Shown here: positions 42,853 through 52,641 of the stretch, piece by piece
Numbering within the stretch: position 1 is the first letter of the stretch
How the letters are laid out: each line of letters starts with the position of its first letter
Assembly (NCBI RefSeq): GCF_018595675.2
Contig: NZ_CP092333.1
Coordinates: 4,178,001 to 4,242,000, forward strand
Origin: Flavihumibacter fluvii
Lineage (GTDB): Bacteria > Bacteroidota > Bacteroidia > Chitinophagales > Chitinophagaceae
Direction of reading: 5' to 3'
Length of the DNA stretch: 64,000 nt
The notes under the pieces: model-generated
What the model saw: the letters and a program-made list of their open reading frames with translations, nothing else
The model's database searches: none
What the model was told of the DNA's origin: nothing
Made by a program: the position numbers and the translations under genes

Positions 42853-45800
42853 TTAAGGTTTTCGGGTCACCGTAATTCTTGCTGCCCCATGATAGGAATG
42901 GTATTCCCCGTTGTACATCGCATCAGCACTGGCCGGACCCATCTGGTAAACCCCGGGCGATACGGCCCGCACCGCATAATAATAGGCCTGTCGCGCCCGC
43001 GTCGCATCAACAAATAAATGGATACGGTCATCCCTGGCATCCAGCGCTGTTGGCGTTTCGGCGTCTTTGATCCAATCCATTCCCGGGATATCCTTGGTGC
43101 GGGGATTTTCTATTTCAAAGCCAGCAGGTATCAGGTCTGTTAACACGATATTTTCTACTGTGCCACTATAGGACTTCTCCAATACCAGTTGAACAATAAC
43201 CAGGTCATTCTGCATAAAATTATTCCCGGCAATCGGTCTTCCGTTTCGATCAAAAAACCTGCGCCTTATTTTGAGGTAATTGTCTTCTTCTTTATAAGCC
43301 CCGCTACTGCTGATACCCTCAGACTGCCACCAGTAATACACAGACCCATTTCCTTTTGTAGTAATGGTAACAATTGTACCGCCTTGTTCTTTTGTGTTGA
43401 GTTTTATTGGCACATTCAACAGTTTGCCAACATTTTTTCCATTGATGGAAATATCGGCAGTTGCTGTGGACTTATTTGCAGCTGCAGCTAATTTTCCAAT
43501 GGCCAGGAATCCAAAAGCACTTTCCTGGGTGCTATACCAGCTTCTTTGTTTTAAGGCGCCTGCCACATGCTTTGCCATCACAGGAACCTGTGCGTTTCCA
43601 GGATCCACTTCCAGCAAAGCATTCAGGGCAATTGATTCATCCCGTATGGGCGAATAAAAACTTCCGCCGCTTTGCGTTTCGGATTCTTCACCCGCAAAGG
43701 ATCCTGGTAATAATTCCCTGAATTTGGCTTTATCACCACTTATTGCATAAGCAGCAGAGAGCAGGTACCTGGCATCGAGGCTTAAAATGGCCGGTTTGGC
43801 TTTGTAATAATTCATGACGGAAATATTTGGCCTTCCCGCCGCCGATAAGACATATAAGGTATAGGCTACTTCCTTCGGTGCAATTTTCTTCTGCTGGTTA
43901 CGGTTGTAGATATAATTAACGGTTGATTTATTATTCAACTGGTTGTTGATATAATTCAGCATGGTCTCCAGCAGGCTTTGTTCTATATCGTAGCCGGCTT
44001 TTTTGGCTTCCAGCAAAAAGTGTGCGGCATAGATCGTAGCCCACCAGTTTTCTGTTCCCGAATTATCCCAAAGGGTAACTGCACCACTATACAATTGCCG
44101 CATTTTAATTTTTCGGATCGCCTCAATGACATTCATGGCAGCTGTGTTTTTAGAAGCCACCCTGGTTTGCATCAATTCGGCCAAATCACCAAAATACAAT
44201 TGCGGAAAGGCCGCAGATACTGTTTGTTCTGTGCATCCATAGGGATATTGCACCAGGGTGCTTAACTGGTTGGCTAATTCGAGGGCAGGCGATCTGCTTA
44301 CGATGAGGGTTCTGGAGCTTGTGCCTGGCATAAAATCCCCGGCGCCCATATTTATTTTTTGTGTACTCCCACTGCTGATAACCCCGCTTCCGGTAATTTT
44401 CTGCAAGGTGGATGGTGGCCTTACTGTGATAGCTGTTGCATCTGTAAATTTTTCAGCACCGCCCTGGACATTAATATTGATTTCACCAACCCCAATGGTT
44501 TTTTTTGCCACAACAGTAAATGCCACCATCGATTCACTATTCGCGCCCAGTTGAGTGGTTTTTTCTGCAGGCCCGCTAACTTCCAATGGCCCGTTGACAG
44601 TGATCGCTGCTTTTGCACTGGTGGCTTTAGCAGTGGTATTGGAAATGTTAACAGGAACGGTTATGCTATCACCCGGACTCAAAAACCTGGGCAATGCAGT
44701 GCTGAGTACAATGGGGTCAGCCACTTTCATGGCTTTCTCAGCATGGCCAAAACTTTCATTTTTGGCTGCGACCGCCATCAGCCGCACTTCACCGGAAAAT
44801 TGCGGAATCTCAAATTCAAAACCCGCCTCCCCGGAATTATTGGTTGTGGCCAATCCACTCCAGTAAGACAGGATCTTGATGCGTTTATTTTGCATGGGGT
44901 TCACCCGCTGGTCCATGCTTCTGTCGGCATCACCACCGGTACTGCTTCGTGTAGCCTTGATTTCCGGAAACAACAATGGATAAAGATCATAGGCATTTAC
45001 AGCCAGTGCCCGTTTCGCATAAAATGCTGCATAAGGATCAGGTGTTTTGAAATCACTCACCTGCAATACGCCGTTATCCACTGCCGCCAGGGTGACCATA
45101 CTTCCCGCAGGGGCCTTAACAGTTATTTTCTGGCGGGTTTTTGATCGTACTGCTGCGGCTGCTATGATTTCCACGGTCATTTTTCGGCTGGCTTCTTCTA
45201 CTGTTACACTTTTAAAGCCATGGGCAACGGTCAATGGGATATCAGCAATCGAATGGGGTTTGATCAAAGTGGCGGTTATGTAGACATTGGGTAAATGTTC
45301 TTTGGTTAATGGTAGGTCAATGCTGGCCGTACGTTTGTCAACCTGTACATACTGGTAAGACAATACTTTGTCTTTCTCCATAGTCACCAGCATCCGGCCA
45401 CTGAATGGCGCTTTGAATAACAACCTGACCTTTTCACCGGCAGTATACTTTTCCTTATCGGTGTTAATATCTATTTGCCCTTCGGTATTTACTTCAAAGG
45501 AATTGTTCTCGCCACCCCAGGAACCGTAGCTATAAAATGAACGGCTCACATATGAAACTGATCCTGGAATCGAAACCCTGATCTCATAATTGCCTGGTGA
45601 ACGGGGTGTAAAACTGTAGCTGGATTGTTCGCCGGCAATGGATGTATTTCCGGTTGCTACCACTTTGTCTTCAGTTTGGGAATCATAACGGAAATACCCA
45701 CCTGATTTTGTCAGCACTGTACGGTATTCATGTTTGATGACCTCCACTTTGGCAGAAGCACTTACCGGTTTTTCATTTTTGTCGATGGCAATCAATGGGA

Positions 45801-48246
45801 ACCTGATCTCCTGGTTCAATGTAAAATAATCGTATCCATTATCCCCAATGCCATAAAATACAGATTGGGTATAAATATCAATATTATTGGAACGGCTCAC
45901 CGGGCGCCCGGTTTCATCAAAGACCGTGGTGTAGAGCGACGCCTGCAATAACCCGATATTCTGGTACAATTCAGGAACGGTATAAGACGCTGCCGCCTGT
46001 CCATCGGCATTTGTCATGCCCTCAATCAATTTTTTATCAAAGAAACTTTTCTGGTTGCTTAGGTTGAAATTGTAGGCATTGTATTTCCTGGGATAAAACA
46101 TTTTTTGCTTTACCTGGATCTCACATTCGTAATTACGGTTAGCCGCAGGCGGACCAAAAAAATTGGTGGCTGTAATGCTGAGGTTGACTTTTTCATTTGG
46201 CTGCAATTCCGTCTTATCCAATTTTGCAGTTACCTTTATCCTGTCCGGCACAAACTCTTCAATCATGAATGGGGAACTGGTAATGAGCACATCATTCCCC
46301 GAATATACTTCCAGCGTATAGGTTCCGGTTATCGCAGCAACCGGAATATCAATGGAGCCATCCGCCGCTCCCTGCATATTCAGGTTTTTACGGAACGACT
46401 TCAGCTCCTTACCGGTAGGTAAAAGGAATTTAAATTTCACTGGAATTTCTCCTGGCGATAGCCAGTCCTTATCGCGTACAATCATGGCGAAATTTACCCT
46501 TTCACCCGGACGGTAAATATCCCTTTCCCCGTAAACAAATGCTTCCAGCCCGGTGCTGTTGGCCGATTTACCACCCACATCATAGCGCGACGTATTTACC
46601 CCGGTATTGCTAAAGACCAGGTAGTTGAAATCATTTTCAGTTTTCGCAATGACCATTGCCGGCCTGAATCCCGCAAAATCTTTCCGCGAGTAAGCGAGTT
46701 CAGCCACACCGTCTGCATTGGTGGCACCCATTGCCAATACCTGGTTGTTGGCGCCATAGGCTATGATATGTACATCTTTTAATGATGCAGCGGTTTTAAT
46801 GGAGTTAGCAAATACAAACAATTTTTCTTTTCCTTCTTTCGCCACCAGGCCGATATCAGACAGGGAAATAAAACGGCTGTCGCTGATCCAGTAATCTTCC
46901 GTGGACCTTATTTTGATATGGTAACTTCCCTTGAGGTCTGGAATTTTGTCTTCTATAGAAAAATTAAACAGGTAATTGCCGTTTGATTTTGCAAGGCTTC
47001 TGGTGTCGACCTCTTTTTCAAAGATCACATCACCGAAACTGGCGTCACCACCGCTTCCATAATCATATTCATATGATTCACCGGCTGTTTCTATTGGCGA
47101 ATATCCATATCGCTGTGCAGCCAGCAAGTTATTATCATAGATCTTCGACACAATGATTTTTACCTTGTCAATACTGGTTATCCGTACTTCTATATTGCGG
47201 TTTCCCGCTGCAGATAAATAAGCCGCCTTGCTTAGCGTAAAACTTATAGAAGGTTCAAGCTTTCCAAATGCTATATTATTTTCATATTCCTCTTTCAATT
47301 GTCCACCGATCTTTCCCCTGATGCCTTTTTGTAGTGTCAGCCGGTAACTTTTATCCATGCTGAACTGGTCGCTGGAAATCATGAAACCATCATCAGTAAT
47401 TTCAGTACTGAACTTTAGGGTCGGGTTTATTTTAATCAGCTGGTTCAGGCTGGGCGCGTCAATTTGCTGGCTCGTTTTCACCATTATTTTGCCGGTAGTG
47501 CCATCGTGCTCTGTTTCAACTGTATTGACGATAAGCACAAAAGGCGAGGAAATGGTAGCCGGGAATCCGGTCTTTTCCTTCGACGGGTTTTTCCCCCCTA
47601 CCGGAACTAAACCTTCATCCAGCCCGATAACAAGGTTATATTCCTTGTCTTCTGCCTTTATACCGGGTAAGCGTAATCGAAGTTTGTCTTCAGCGGATGC
47701 GGTTAAGAGCTGGTAGCCGATATTTTTGCCTTCTATAGTAACATGCAGTTTTTCTTTCAGTGACTCGGGTGCTATTCGATAATTGAATAAAAGGTCAATT
47801 TCCAGAACGGGCACCCTGGTGGTTTCATCCTGTAAAACCCATTGCGCATTGGTGCTTTCCAGGGTTAGGTTTGGTGTAAAGAAAACCAACTCTTCTTTAA
47901 CAGCCAGGTCATTAAATGTTGATTTACCCAAAACAGCTTTTGAGATTGTAGCCTTGTAGCTGGTTGCCGGCGCCAGGGGTTTTTCCGGCGAAAAGACAAG
48001 CTGGTCGGGACTTTCCCAACGAAACCGGCCCTGAATGGCGGGCTCAAAACGGACGTATTCAGTGGAATCCCATCTATTGAGCATTGAATCACCGGCCAGT
48101 GGATGGTTGAACCGGAATACCAGGTTTTGTAATTGTTTTACTTCCTTGTTGGCATTCGTGTACTCGAGACTTACCGTAGATCGGTTGCAGGCTACCGTAC
48201 CTATGGCGCACAGCACCATGAGTAGCCTTACATACTTCGTGAACAT
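42853..48246 (-). CDS. Bacterial alpha-2-macroglobulin family lipoprotein with thioester
   Basis: 1797 residues. N-terminal lipoprotein signal with lipobox TVAC, so it is probably anchored in the periplasm. Successive MG-type beta-sandwich domains (for example AFVYGERDIYRPGERVNFAMIVRD, typical of MG3/MG4) are followed by the A2M core and the thioester site YPYGCTEQ with Cys1338, then the helical toroid (thioester-containing domain) and a C-terminal receptor-binding-like domain. The thioester traps attacking proteases covalently. In E. coli the equivalent gene is in an operon with pbpC; here pbpC is divergently arranged 104 bases away. A shared regulatory region for defence and peptidoglycan repair is likely. 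Confidence 0.93.
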   Translation of the reverse strand: MFTKYVRLLMVLCAIGTVACNRSTVSLEYTNANKEVKQLQNLVFRFNHPLAGDSMLNRWDSTEYVRFEPAIQGRFRWESPDQLVFSPEKPLAPATSYKATISKAVLGKSTFNDLAVKEELVFFTPNLTLESTNAQWVLQDETTRVPVLEIDLLFNYRIAPESLKEKLHVTIEGKNIGYQLLTASAEDKLRLRLPGIKAEDKEYNLVIGLDEGLVPVGGKNPSKEKTGFPATISSPFVLIVNTVETEHDGTTGKIMVKTSQQIDAPSLNQLIKINPTLKFSTEITDDGFMISSDQFSMDKSYRLTLQKGIRGKIGGQLKEEYENNIAFGKLEPSISFTLSKAAYLSAAGNRNIEVRITSIDKVKIIVSKIYDNNLLAAQRYGYSPIETAGESYEYDYGSGGDASFGDVIFEKEVDTRSLAKSNGNYLFNFSIEDKIPDLKGSYHIKIRSTEDYWISDSRFISLSDIGLVAKEGKEKLFVFANSIKTAASLKDVHIIAYGANNQVLAMGATNADGVAELAYSRKDFAGFRPAMVIAKTENDFNYLVFSNTGVNTSRYDVGGKSANSTGLEAFVYGERDIYRPGERVNFAMIVRDKDWLSPGEIPVKFKFLLPTGKELKSFRKNLNMQGAADGSIDIPVAAITGTYTLEVYSGNDVLITSSPFMIEEFVPDRIKVTAKLDKTELQPNEKVNLSITATNFFGPPAANRNYECEIQVKQKMFYPRKYNAYNFNLSNQKSFFDKKLIEGMTNADGQAAASYTVPELYQNIGLLQASLYTTVFDETGRPVSRSNNIDIYTQSVFYGIGDNGYDYFTLNQEIRFPLIAIDKNEKPVSASAKVEVIKHEYRTVLTKSGGYFRYDSQTEDKVVATGNTSIAGEQSSYSFTPRSPGNYEIRVSIPGSVSYVSRSFYSYGSWGGENNSFEVNTEGQIDINTDKEKYTAGEKVRLLFKAPFSGRMLVTMEKDKVLSYQYVQVDKRTASIDLPLTKEHLPNVYITATLIKPHSIADIPLTVAHGFKSVTVEEASRKMTVEIIAAAAVRSKTRQKITVKAPAGSMVTLAAVDNGVLQVSDFKTPDPYAAFYAKRALAVNAYDLYPLLFPEIKATRSSTGGDADRSMDQRVNPMQNKRIKILSYWSGLATTNNSGEAGFEFEIPQFSGEVRLMAVAAKNESFGHAEKAMKVADPIVLSTALPRFLSPGDSITVPVNISNTTAKATSAKAAITVNGPLEVSGPAEKTTQLGANSESMVAFTVVAKKTIGVGEININVQGGAEKFTDATAITVRPPSTLQKITGSGVISSGSTQKINMGAGDFMPGTSSRTLIVSRSPALELANQLSTLVQYPYGCTEQTVSAAFPQLYFGDLAELMQTRVASKNTAAMNVIEAIRKIKMRQLYSGAVTLWDNSGTENWWATIYAAHFLLEAKKAGYDIEQSLLETMLNYINNQLNNKSTVNYIYNRNQQKKIAPKEVAYTLYVLSAAGRPNISVMNYYKAKPAILSLDARYLLSAAYAISGDKAKFRELLPGSFAGEESETQSGGSFYSPIRDESIALNALLEVDPGNAQVPVMAKHVAGALKQRSWYSTQESAFGFLAIGKLAAAANKSTATADISINGKNVGKLLNVPIKLNTKEQGGTIVTITTKGNGSVYYWWQSEGISSSGAYKEEDNYLKIRRRFFDRNGRPIAGNNFMQNDLVIVQLVLEKSYSGTVENIVLTDLIPAGFEIENPRTKDIPGMDWIKDAETPTALDARDDRIHLFVDATRARQAYYYAVRAVSPGVYQMGPASADAMYNGEYHSYHGAARITVTRKP

Positions 48247-48350
48247 ATTATTGGGAGATTGTCTGTAAATGTATTAACGAAAAATGCTATTCCAAAATAA
48301 CGATTTACAGTAAGTTTGTTAAACTGCAAAGATTCTATTGCAGGCTATCC

Positions 48351-50678
48351 ATGCAAACGTCTTCCGCATATTTCCACAACCTGCTACGTACACGCATTTT
48401 CAAAATCTCTGCTGGTATTTTGTTAGTTTTCCTGTTGTTTATTCTGGCCAGCCTCATTTTTCCATTGCCCGATAAGGTGTCTTATTCACCGGTAATTACA
48501 GATGACAAGGGCACGGTGGTGCATGCCTACCTGACCCCTGATCAAAAGTGGCGGATGAAAACTTTGCTACATGAAATTTCTCCCGAACTGCAAAAAGCCA
48601 TCCTGGAAAAGGAAGACAAATGGTTCTATTATCACCCTGGAATAAATCCGTTTGCTATCGGCAGGGCGCTGGCCCTGAACCTTATTGCAGGTAAAAGGAC
48701 TTCTGGTGCGTCCACCATTACCATGCAGGTAGCTAAAGCACTGGAGCCCAAAAGCCGCACCTACCTGCATAAACTTGTTGAAATTTTTCGCTCTTTCCAG
48801 TTGGAATGGAAGTACACCAAACCGGAAATCCTGCAGCTTTACCTGAACCTGGTACCCTATGGTGGGAATATTGAAGGCGTGAAGTCAGCTGCTGTATTGT
48901 ATTTCAATAAGAACCCCGATCACCTCTCCCTGGCAGAACTAATGGCTTTATCGGTGATCCCGAACCGGCCTTCGAGCCTGGTGATGGGCAGGAACAATGA
49001 CCAGATCGTCGCCGCCAGGAACAAATGGTTACTCAGGTTTAAGGCAGGCCATATTTTCTCTGCCGGTGAAATTGCCGATGCACTCGATGAACCGCTTACT
49101 GCAAAACGCTTGCCCGCACCACAATACATTCCGCACCTGGCCTATAAACTGGGCAGGTCCGGCGATGAAATCACGCATACTTTTATCAACCTGAACGCCC
49201 AGCTGAAAACCGAAAAACTGGTCAGGGATTATGTGCATGCACTGGCCCCGATGAATATACGAAACGCTGCAGTCGTGGTAATGGATAACCAAACCCACCG
49301 GGTGGTGACATATGTAGGGTCAGCTGATTATACTGACAATATTGACGGCGGCCAGGTGAATGGAGCTGCTGCCATCCGTCAACCCGGTAGTACCCTGAAA
49401 CCGTTACTGTATGGACTTTGTATGGATGCCGGCATCATGACCCCAAAGACTGTTCTGACAGATGCTGCGATCAACTATAATGGATATGCGCCGGAAAATT
49501 TCGATAAGCAATTGAATGGTTATGTCACCATGGAGTATGCGCTCGAACATTCTTTAAACATTCCCGCAGTTAAAAGTTTACGAGCCCTTGGAAAGGACAG
49601 GTTCGTTCAACAGCTGGCTGCCTGCAATTTTAACCAGGTGAAAAAAGACCAGGGAAAACTGGGACTCTCCCTGATATTAGGCGGTTGCGGTACAACCTTG
49701 GAAGAGATGACCGCCCTTTTTTCCTGCTTTGCCAATGAAGGGATATTCATTCAGCCGGCATATTCACTTACGGCACAGAGGCCGCAAAAAACCAGGGTAT
49801 TGTCTGCCGCATCCACTTTTATGGTGAACGAGATGTTATCAAAAATTAACCGGCCCGATTTCCCCCTGAATTGGTTCAGTACAGAAAAAATGCCTAAGAT
49901 CGCCTGGAAGACCGGTACATCCTATGGCCGTCGGGACGCCTGGAGTATTGGTTATAATAAGCGCTATACCATTGGTGTTTGGGTGGGGAATTTTTCCGGG
50001 GTTGGATCATCCGCTTTAACTGGCGCTGAAATTGCTACGCCCTTGTTGTTCCGGATTTTTAATACACTTGATTATGATACGGACCAGGACTGGTTTCGCC
50101 AACCCGTTGACTGTGCCTTGCGGAAAGTTTGTGGTGCTACTGGACTCGTGCCCGGTGAATATTGTACAGAGCTGGTGTCTGATTATTTCATTCCCCTGGT
50201 TTCTTCTGGTAAGCTTTGCGAACATATCCGGCAGGTAATGGTGGATGAAGCTGAAAAGATCTCCTATTGTACCACCTGCATGCCGGTTGCGGGATATAAA
50301 AAATTGCTGTATACGGACATTGCCCCTGATATGCAGTTCTGGATGGAAACACATAAGATCCTGTATAAAAAAATTCCCCCGCATAATCCTGACTGTGAAA
50401 AGATCTTCAGGGAGGGTGGACCGGTAATTGTCTCTCCTGCCGCAAACGCTGAATACCTGATTGAAAAGAAATACCCGGAACCCCTGCAGCTCGCCTCTAA
50501 TGTGAGCGGGGATGTCAGCAAAGTATTCTGGTACATTAATGACCAGTTTTATAAAACCACGGAAGCACGCACAAAAATATTCTTTACTCCACCGGAGGGA
50601 CCCGTCAAAATTTCCTGCACCGATGATAAAGGCCGTAACAGGGATATCTGGATTAGGGTTAAATTTATCGGACAATAA
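48351..50678 (+). CDS. pbpC: Penicillin-binding protein 1C
   Basis: 775 residues, bifunctional class A PBP, anchored by one N-terminal membrane helix (ILLVFLLFILASLIF). The GT51 glycosyltransferase domain has EKEDKWFYYHPGINPFAI, TSGASTITMQVAKAL and LNLVPYGGNIEGVKSAA. The transpeptidase domain has nucleophile Ser347 in QPGSTLKPLLYG and the KTGT motif in WKTGTSYGRRDAWSIGY. A C-terminal BiPBP_C domain follows (~690-775). Activity in peptidoglycan repair after damage is the suggested role in the family. It is followed 6 bases later by the amidohydrolase gene. Confidence 0.95.
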   Translation: MQTSSAYFHNLLRTRIFKISAGILLVFLLFILASLIFPLPDKVSYSPVITDDKGTVVHAYLTPDQKWRMKTLLHEISPELQKAILEKEDKWFYYHPGINPFAIGRALALNLIAGKRTSGASTITMQVAKALEPKSRTYLHKLVEIFRSFQLEWKYTKPEILQLYLNLVPYGGNIEGVKSAAVLYFNKNPDHLSLAELMALSVIPNRPSSLVMGRNNDQIVAARNKWLLRFKAGHIFSAGEIADALDEPLTAKRLPAPQYIPHLAYKLGRSGDEITHTFINLNAQLKTEKLVRDYVHALAPMNIRNAAVVVMDNQTHRVVTYVGSADYTDNIDGGQVNGAAAIRQPGSTLKPLLYGLCMDAGIMTPKTVLTDAAINYNGYAPENFDKQLNGYVTMEYALEHSLNIPAVKSLRALGKDRFVQQLAACNFNQVKKDQGKLGLSLILGGCGTTLEEMTALFSCFANEGIFIQPAYSLTAQRPQKTRVLSAASTFMVNEMLSKINRPDFPLNWFSTEKMPKIAWKTGTSYGRRDAWSIGYNKRYTIGVWVGNFSGVGSSALTGAEIATPLLFRIFNTLDYDTDQDWFRQPVDCALRKVCGATGLVPGEYCTELVSDYFIPLVSSGKLCEHIRQVMVDEAEKISYCTTCMPVAGYKKLLYTDIAPDMQFWMETHKILYKKIPPHNPDCEKIFREGGPVIVSPAANAEYLIEKKYPEPLQLASNVSGDVSKVFWYINDQFYKTTEARTKIFFTPPEGPVKISCTDDKGRNRDIWIRVKFIGQ

Positions 50679-50684
50679 TTTGCT

Positions 50685-51956
50685 ATGCGACTTGCATATT
50701 GCCTGATCCTGCTGCTGGTTGGCGCCCGGCTTGCGAATGCACAAAAAACGGTGACCTATTTTATTACAGCTGACAGGGTGTTTGACGGAGAGAATATGCA
50801 TACCGGCTGGGCGGTTATCGTGGAAAATGACAAGATACAGGCCGTTGGCCCGGCAACCCAGCTGAAAGCGCCGGCTGGCGCCATCAAAGTGTATTCGCCC
50901 AATTCAACTATAATGCCCGGGCTCATTGAAGGGCATTCCCATATTTTTTTATATCCGTACAATATCACCGACTGGGATACCCAGGTGTTGAAGGAAGCTG
51001 ATGCTTACCGCACAGCAAGGGCTACTGTTCACCTGGAAACCAGCCTGCTGGCAGGCTTTACCACTTTGCGCGACCTGGGTACCGAAGGGGCGGGCTATGG
51101 AGATGTTGCATTGAAACGCGCGGTTAACGAAGGTGTTATTCCCGGTCCGCGTTTACTGGTGGCCGGCAGGGCCATTGTTGCTACAGGATCTTATGGGCCA
51201 AAGGGGTATGATACCGATTCGAAGATCATGTTAGGTGCACAGGAAGCGGATGGTAATGACCTTGCACGAGTGGTCCGTGAACAAATGGGCAATGGTGCGG
51301 ATATCATTAAGGTGTATGCCGATTACCATTGGGGCCCTGACAAGGAAAGCCTGCCCACTTTCTCACTGGATGAACTTAAGTTGGCACGGGAAACCGCCAA
51401 CAGCGGCGGCCGGCCCCTGGTGGCACATGCTTCCACCAAAGAAGGAATGCGCAGGGCCATACTTGCCGGTGCTGAAACCATTGAACATGGCGATGAGGTG
51501 GATGATGAAATCGCCGGACTGATGAAATCACACAATGTTACGCTTATGGCGACCCTGGCCGCCAGTGAATCTGTCGGCCAATATAAGGGTTGGAAAAAAG
51601 GGACATCACCCGCGCCGGAGGGCATCTCCAAAAAAAAGAAAGGCTTCAAAACAGCACTTGCCGAAGGCGTGAACATAGGGATGGGTGGCGATGTGGGTGT
51701 TTTCGCCCACGGTGAAAATGTTTTGGAAATGGAACTGATGGCCGAATATGGAATGCCGGCTATTGATATCCTTCGGGCGGCTACAAGTGTGAATGCCCGG
51801 GCATTTCACATCGAAAATATATGTGGGCTGATTAAACCCGGACTAAAAGCTGACCTCATCATTGTTTCCGGTAATCCTGCACAGCAGATCTCCGATTGCC
51901 GCAAAGTGAAATGGGTCATGAAAGACGGGGTGGTGTACAAAGATGAATTGCATTAA
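50685..51956 (+). CDS. Exported metal-dependent amidohydrolase (imidazolonepropionase-/prolidase-like)
   Basis: 423 residues with signal peptide (MRLAYCLILLLVGARLANAQ). Metal-binding motif HSH in MPGLIEGHSHIFLYPYN, Lys in DIIKVYADYHWGP, His in PLVAHASTKEG, His in ETIEHGDEVDDE and Asp in GMGGDVGVF, typical of the amidohydrolase superfamily branch containing Xaa-Pro dipeptidases and imidazolonepropionases. Close to pbpC, so it could be co-transcribed; a role in peptide or cyclic-amide hydrolysis in the periplasm is possible. The stop overlaps the convergent YdcF gene by four bases. Confidence 0.9.
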   Translation: MRLAYCLILLLVGARLANAQKTVTYFITADRVFDGENMHTGWAVIVENDKIQAVGPATQLKAPAGAIKVYSPNSTIMPGLIEGHSHIFLYPYNITDWDTQVLKEADAYRTARATVHLETSLLAGFTTLRDLGTEGAGYGDVALKRAVNEGVIPGPRLLVAGRAIVATGSYGPKGYDTDSKIMLGAQEADGNDLARVVREQMGNGADIIKVYADYHWGPDKESLPTFSLDELKLARETANSGGRPLVAHASTKEGMRRAILAGAETIEHGDEVDDEIAGLMKSHNVTLMATLAASESVGQYKGWKKGTSPAPEGISKKKKGFKTALAEGVNIGMGGDVGVFAHGENVLEMELMAEYGMPAIDILRAATSVNARAFHIENICGLIKPGLKADLIIVSGNPAQQISDCRKVKWVMKDGVVYKDELH

Positions 51957-52603
51957 TCTTTAATGAGGTGCTGGTCAAATCCAGCTGCCACAAGTTGTTC
52001 ATAAGCCTGCCAGACTTCTTCCGGAATTTCCTGGCTGACCTGGAAACCTTTTGCAGGGTAGTATTTAATCCGCTGTAAATCACCCACCATGATATGGATC
52101 ACTTTTTCAAGCGGTATCTCAGCAGTTGGGTAATCATCAAAACTAATTTGAGGGGATGTGACCATCAGGTCTTTTTCGGGCCAGTGCTTTTTGAAGGTGG
52201 CATAACTCCGTCTTTCCATGTATGGCTTTTGTACAACAATGAAACTTCGCGGGTCCAGGCCTTTTGAAGCAAGGAGTTGTTGGGTGAACATAATATTTTC
52301 CCCGGTATTGGTGCTCTTGTTTTCAACAAGGATATCCCTATCGGGAACACCTTTTTCCCGCGCTATCCGGGCAAACTGGTCAGCTTCTGGTTCGGTCCAG
52401 GATTCTTTCGTAAAATTACCAAGCCCGCCGGAAAAAATTACGATAGGCGCCAAGCCCTGTAAGTATAATTCAGCAGCGCGGTCGGCAACCCGAAGGTCAT
52501 GACTTCCTAATGCCAATATGCAGTCCGCTTTGCTGAGGGTATGTTCCACATGATGGTAGTCCCATAATTTTTTCGACCAATCATGAATTTCCTTATGCAG
52601 CAT
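51953..52603 (-). CDS. YdcF/DUF218-family protein
   Basis: About 216 residues from ATG 52603 (MLHKEIHDWSKKLWDYHH); ATG 52618 adds five residues. The Rossmann-like DUF218 fold is seen in ADCILALGSHDLRVADRAAELYLQG, IVIFSGGLGN, LVENKSTNTGENIMF and FIVVQKPYMERRSYATFKKHWP. No membrane segment, so this is the cytoplasmic YdcF type, reported in E. coli to bind S-adenosylmethionine, rather than the SanA/ElyC membrane type. Physiological role unknown. Confidence 0.85.
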   Translation of the reverse strand: MLHKEIHDWSKKLWDYHHVEHTLSKADCILALGSHDLRVADRAAELYLQGLAPIVIFSGGLGNFTKESWTEPEADQFARIAREKGVPDRDILVENKSTNTGENIMFTQQLLASKGLDPRSFIVVQKPYMERRSYATFKKHWPEKDLMVTSPQISFDDYPTAEIPLEKVIHIMVGDLQRIKYYPAKGFQVSQEIPEEVWQAYEQLVAAGFDQHLIKD

Positions 52604-52641
52604 TCGGCGAAGGTACAAATCATTTTATCCCGGTAAGTTTA

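Noticed and set aside
44359-45144. Plus-strand open frame of 261 codons opposite the macroglobulin gene
   Set aside because: Composition is that of an antisense shadow and the macroglobulin frame is intact throughout.
50016-50801. Minus-strand open frame of 261 codons opposite pbpC
   Set aside because: Antisense to the conserved transpeptidase and C-terminal domains; no independent support.
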